NCBI GenBank assembly: GCA_914767715.1
Contig: OU612066.1
Location: 35,626,283-35,690,282, forward strand
Reading direction: 5' to 3'
Source of the DNA: Membranipora membranacea
Lineage: Eukaryota; Bryozoa; Gymnolaemata; Cheilostomatida; Membraniporidae
DNA: 64,000 nt
This document shows positions 60,734 to 64,000 of this stretch, in pieces (positions within the stretch are counted from its first letter, which is position 1; each line of letters opens with the position of its first letter). Under the pieces are notes generated by a model. It ran no database searches. It saw only the letters and a list, made by a program, of their open reading frames with translations, and had not been told where the DNA came from. The position numbers and the translations under genes were made by a program.

Positions 60734-63700
60734 GTAAGTCTATTGTTAATCATGGTGTAGTATGATTAGCATTGATTCGGATTTAATTCCATCTTTTCTT
60801 TAGTCCCAATTTTATTATAGAATGACAACTATTCTAATCTTATAATTTTAAACCTCTACTTTCTATATATCCTTGTGGCGCTTTGGTTGTAAATCTGCGG
60901 TGTTGTTTCTGTAGCTATAGCCATATACCATATGCTTGGCCTACTTGGTCAACAAGTTTGCCATTGCCACATAAGTTACTTTGCGGCTTCTCATAAAAAC
61001 ATCCAAATCCAACATTTTAACTCCATTGCCATTTCCAGATTAAAATAAAGAGCTAAGAAATGTGGGGCTAAGCTTACAAATTATGAAAAAAGAAACTCAC
61101 AGTCAAATCTAACCAGAAATTTCTGAGTAAGGTTAAAGTTCTCCAGTACCAGTAGACCTTTTATGACAATCACCAACCGAGTAGGAATAACAGTATCCTA
61201 ATTGAATGACTCATAGGTTGTTTGTTTGCCCTCTTGTTGTTGTTGATGGGATTTTTATGTGCATGTGTGGTGTGCTGTTGGATTGCGGATATGCTGATGA
61301 GCCTTTCTGTGCCTCTTGTTGATCTCTATTATGTGCCTTGTGATTGTATGCTATGCTATATGTCTGGTGACAGCCGAGCTCATATTTACATATAAGCCTA
61401 AGCTAGCAGGTGCTCCGACAGCCAGCAGGTGCTCTGAGCCAGATCGGGTGTCAATACTTTCCAAATCCGCGCTATCCAGGATTATCAGCAACAATCCAAT
61501 AATCCGCCGGGTAAAGGAGAGAAGTGACGTTGGCAAATTCCAGATCAAAGTCTTGTACTTATGCCATTTTGATTAGTTGTCTCTTCAAGCATTTTTTGCT
61601 GTCATAAGAATTCCATCTATCACATTTTTGTGCATAAATGAATTCCACCTGACTTGTTAGTTGGTATATTGTGATGTTAATTTTGAATTGTTAAGGCCTA
61701 CCTGGTAAAAGATTGATTTTGTGGAATGTTGACAGAAAACTTTCAAAAACCTGACAGGCATACGACCCTCTGAAGCCCTCTATCACTGTTTCTTTCACGC
61801 CCCTTCCATCGAGTTATGTTAATTACAACTCCGCTACCTTTTAATAAACAACTCACAGCAAGGTCGATAGCTTCCGACGACACAGGATCGACAAAGCAAC
61901 GCAAGCCCTGTCAGTTAATTTTATACTTCAGATGGTGTTTTACATTTTTTATAGGTTATTGTTCATGAGAAATTTACATTTTTTGAAGTACAAATTTGGA
62001 AACAGGTCATTGTTTTGTTTCTGGGATCTCTGCACGGCTAGATCGGGTGTGACGGATGTGTAGCAGTTGTGGGATGGGCCGTATCTAGCTATGTCGTGAC
62101 ATTTCAAGCCCTTCACACTGGATTTGAAATCAGGAGTGCCTTGAATAACAATTACAGAATGACGTTTAATATTTTGATGCCTCAATAACCCTTGTGATAC
62201 AAAAGGTTCACTTGTGATGCCTCTGGCCTCACATTGTGTTAGTTTAATAAGACTCACACTCTGTGAGGGTATAATTCTCTCATTGATCCAAGTTGTCACC
62301 CCGGATTATGTCAATCCACTATGCCCTCAAGTGTTTGTGATCTATTGAATGGTCGTATGTTTACATGTGTGATCAGATTTACCAATGTTTGGATTCGGAT
62401 AAGGGGAGGAATGCCCTACCAACTCAGAGTTGAACTCGGAAATGAGGTAGACTGATTAGGGTGATGGCACTGTGACTAGGTAACCTGTATTAGGTACCTA
62501 CCCTGCTCTTGGTTATAGGTCTGTTTTATATCTTCCATGCTCCATTGTCATGAATGAGCGAAGTACCGCACTTGTTACCATCAGGGCTAGATAATGCACT
62601 GTTACAGAGAGAATCATTGTTCTGGGTCTGAAGAAGTCTTCAGAGAGTGTTAACATGGCATCATAAACCTACTGAATCAAACTACCAGCTAGTGCTATGG
62701 GTCAGGCCGAGGACAGAGGTGATTGTTGTGTGTTTTCCACCCACACTGTAGAGGTTTAATTCAGATGATTCTGTCTCTGAAATCATAGGATGACCCAAAA
62801 CTGAGGTCGACAACCCTTTACTCAGTCAGTGTCAGTTATTATGGTGGAATTTTGATTAGTTTTTGAGGTAGACATTCTGTGGTTGACAAATGGACATCAT
62901 AGCTATTAGAGTTTTACTAGTCTTAGCATAGCAGAGGTTTGCTGTCGAGTAAACTGGAGACCAGAGATGCACTACTGTCTCTGGTTTCACTGCATGGGTG
63001 ACCAGGTGGCTTTCTATTTTTGGTTCTGCGTTTTCTAGTTCTAAGGATCACACTCATTTGACAAATCTTACAACATTGTTCTTTCGAATTCATCAAGTTT
63101 ATGAATCGTGATGTGTCTCACCGAGTATCTAATGATATGCTGGTACCGCATTATGTGTTCCCCAGCTGTGACTGCGTGACTTGTGTGTATGGTGCATCGG
63201 CTATTGTTACCCGTCGCTTTCTCATATATATTTTCACGAGAGATGTTGTTTGAGGAGGAGATTTTGATGGTGGGTACATCTACTTGGTGCTAAAAATGAC
63301 TTCAATGGCCTCAATGGAGCAGTCTGTACTCTTCAAAAGTAGATTCCTTCCTGTCACCTTATTGTCAATGAGAGGAGGTTCTCCAAATTGCTACACGGTC
63401 AATTTGATCGATTAGCAGGCAATTTGTGAGTGAGTTATTTGACAGCTGCACTCAAGACAGAGCTGACAATAACACATATATACCACATAATAGGAAGCCT
63501 AACATATGCTGTTACCCTGATGACTATGATTGGTGGGTTGGTCGGCCAAATTTAGGCAGTGTCCATGGGAACCATCCTTACAGATCTCTCTCAAGTAGAT
63601 CATTAGAATTTAGCAATTTGGTGAGCAATTATTATTATCATCCTCAGATAGGTGCTCCTCACAAAGCATTATCCTGTGTATTCTTGTGTCACAGTTTGAG

Positions 63701-64000
63701 ATTATTGTAGGTTTTGAGTAAGGAATGGGGCCCCCAAGGTATAGAGCGGCGGACACTTGCAGGACTCAGCATCCTCTATCAAGGTGCACCCTATTTATCT
63801 CACATACTGTTATTATGTGTCACACTAATTCAGTGTGCCAATCTCTGGCACGAGATCTAGGGTACCTGCTCACTCTCTGCCTGCAGGCCAGATTTCATTA
63901 TGACACCATGAGAAGAAGATTCGCTCATTAAGTTGTATGCAGCGCCCCTATGGGCAAGCCAAGTAAAGTGAGGAACGATCGATTAACATTTCCGGGGTGT
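60734..64000. other. Right end of window, no exon supported
   Basis: Probably the intron after the 60302 exon. Open blocks at about 61410-61510 and 63480-63620 have weak splice signals and the wrong phase or an in-frame stop for the phase-0 donors upstream, so they are not called. Confidence 0.4.

Noticed and set aside
61316-61576. Exon following the 60302 exon
   Set aside because: Possible acceptors give the wrong phase or hit an in-frame TAA before the donor, so it cannot be joined to a phase-0 exon.

Overview
The window is animal nuclear DNA: AT-rich, with intron-bearing genes, GT/AG splice sites and many old repeats. The gene set fits a marine invertebrate, most likely a lophotrochozoan such as a brachiopod, phoronid, nemertean or mollusc. 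That assignment is an inference from the kinds of genes present (a somatomedin-B receptor, a GT11 fucosyltransferase and a secreted Gly-Leu repeat protein). No single sequence proves it.

Layout. 1-1.9 kb (+): the last five exons of a secreted or surface protein with EGF/EB-like Cys repeats and a MAM-like domain. 3.6-6.1 kb: two decayed LINE reverse-transcriptase copies on opposite strands. 11.8-13.9 kb (+): a compact TATA-driven gene for a Gly-Leu repeat secreted protein, broken by one frameshift and three stops. 15.0-15.2 kb: a 21-bp minisatellite. 15.8-24.1 kb (-): a five-exon adhesion/Methuselah-like receptor of about 1396 residues, built from four Cys-rich modules (two headed by somatomedin-B-like motifs) and a seven-helix domain. 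Intron 3 of this receptor carries a fold-back element with arms of about 335 bp. 29.7-34.2 kb (+): a three-exon GT11 alpha-1,2-fucosyltransferase-like gene, whose second intron is mostly a 2.1-kb G-rich minisatellite. 36.2-39.0 kb (-): a complete six-coding-exon gene for the mitochondrial import protein TIM21. 41.7-44.4 kb (+): a 5'-truncated, inactivated CR1/Jockey-type LINE. 44.8-46.0 kb (+): a two-exon PAGR1-like gene. 47.6-60.7 kb (+): scattered coding exons with long introns, read as the 5' end of one unrecognised gene with alternative first exons. The remainder to 64 kb shows no gene I can support.

The multi-exon genes were assembled by hand from splice sites, reading-phase agreement and protein similarity. 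For the receptor, the fucosyltransferase and TIM21, every junction keeps phase. The genes do not form one pathway: this is an ordinary gene neighbourhood with heavy repeat turnover. The most unusual structural signal is a recurring pattern of short near-perfect palindromes flanked by short direct repeats, at 27.3, 29.6, 41.4 and 50.1 kb and probably 3.1 kb. This looks like the footprint of template-switch replication errors.
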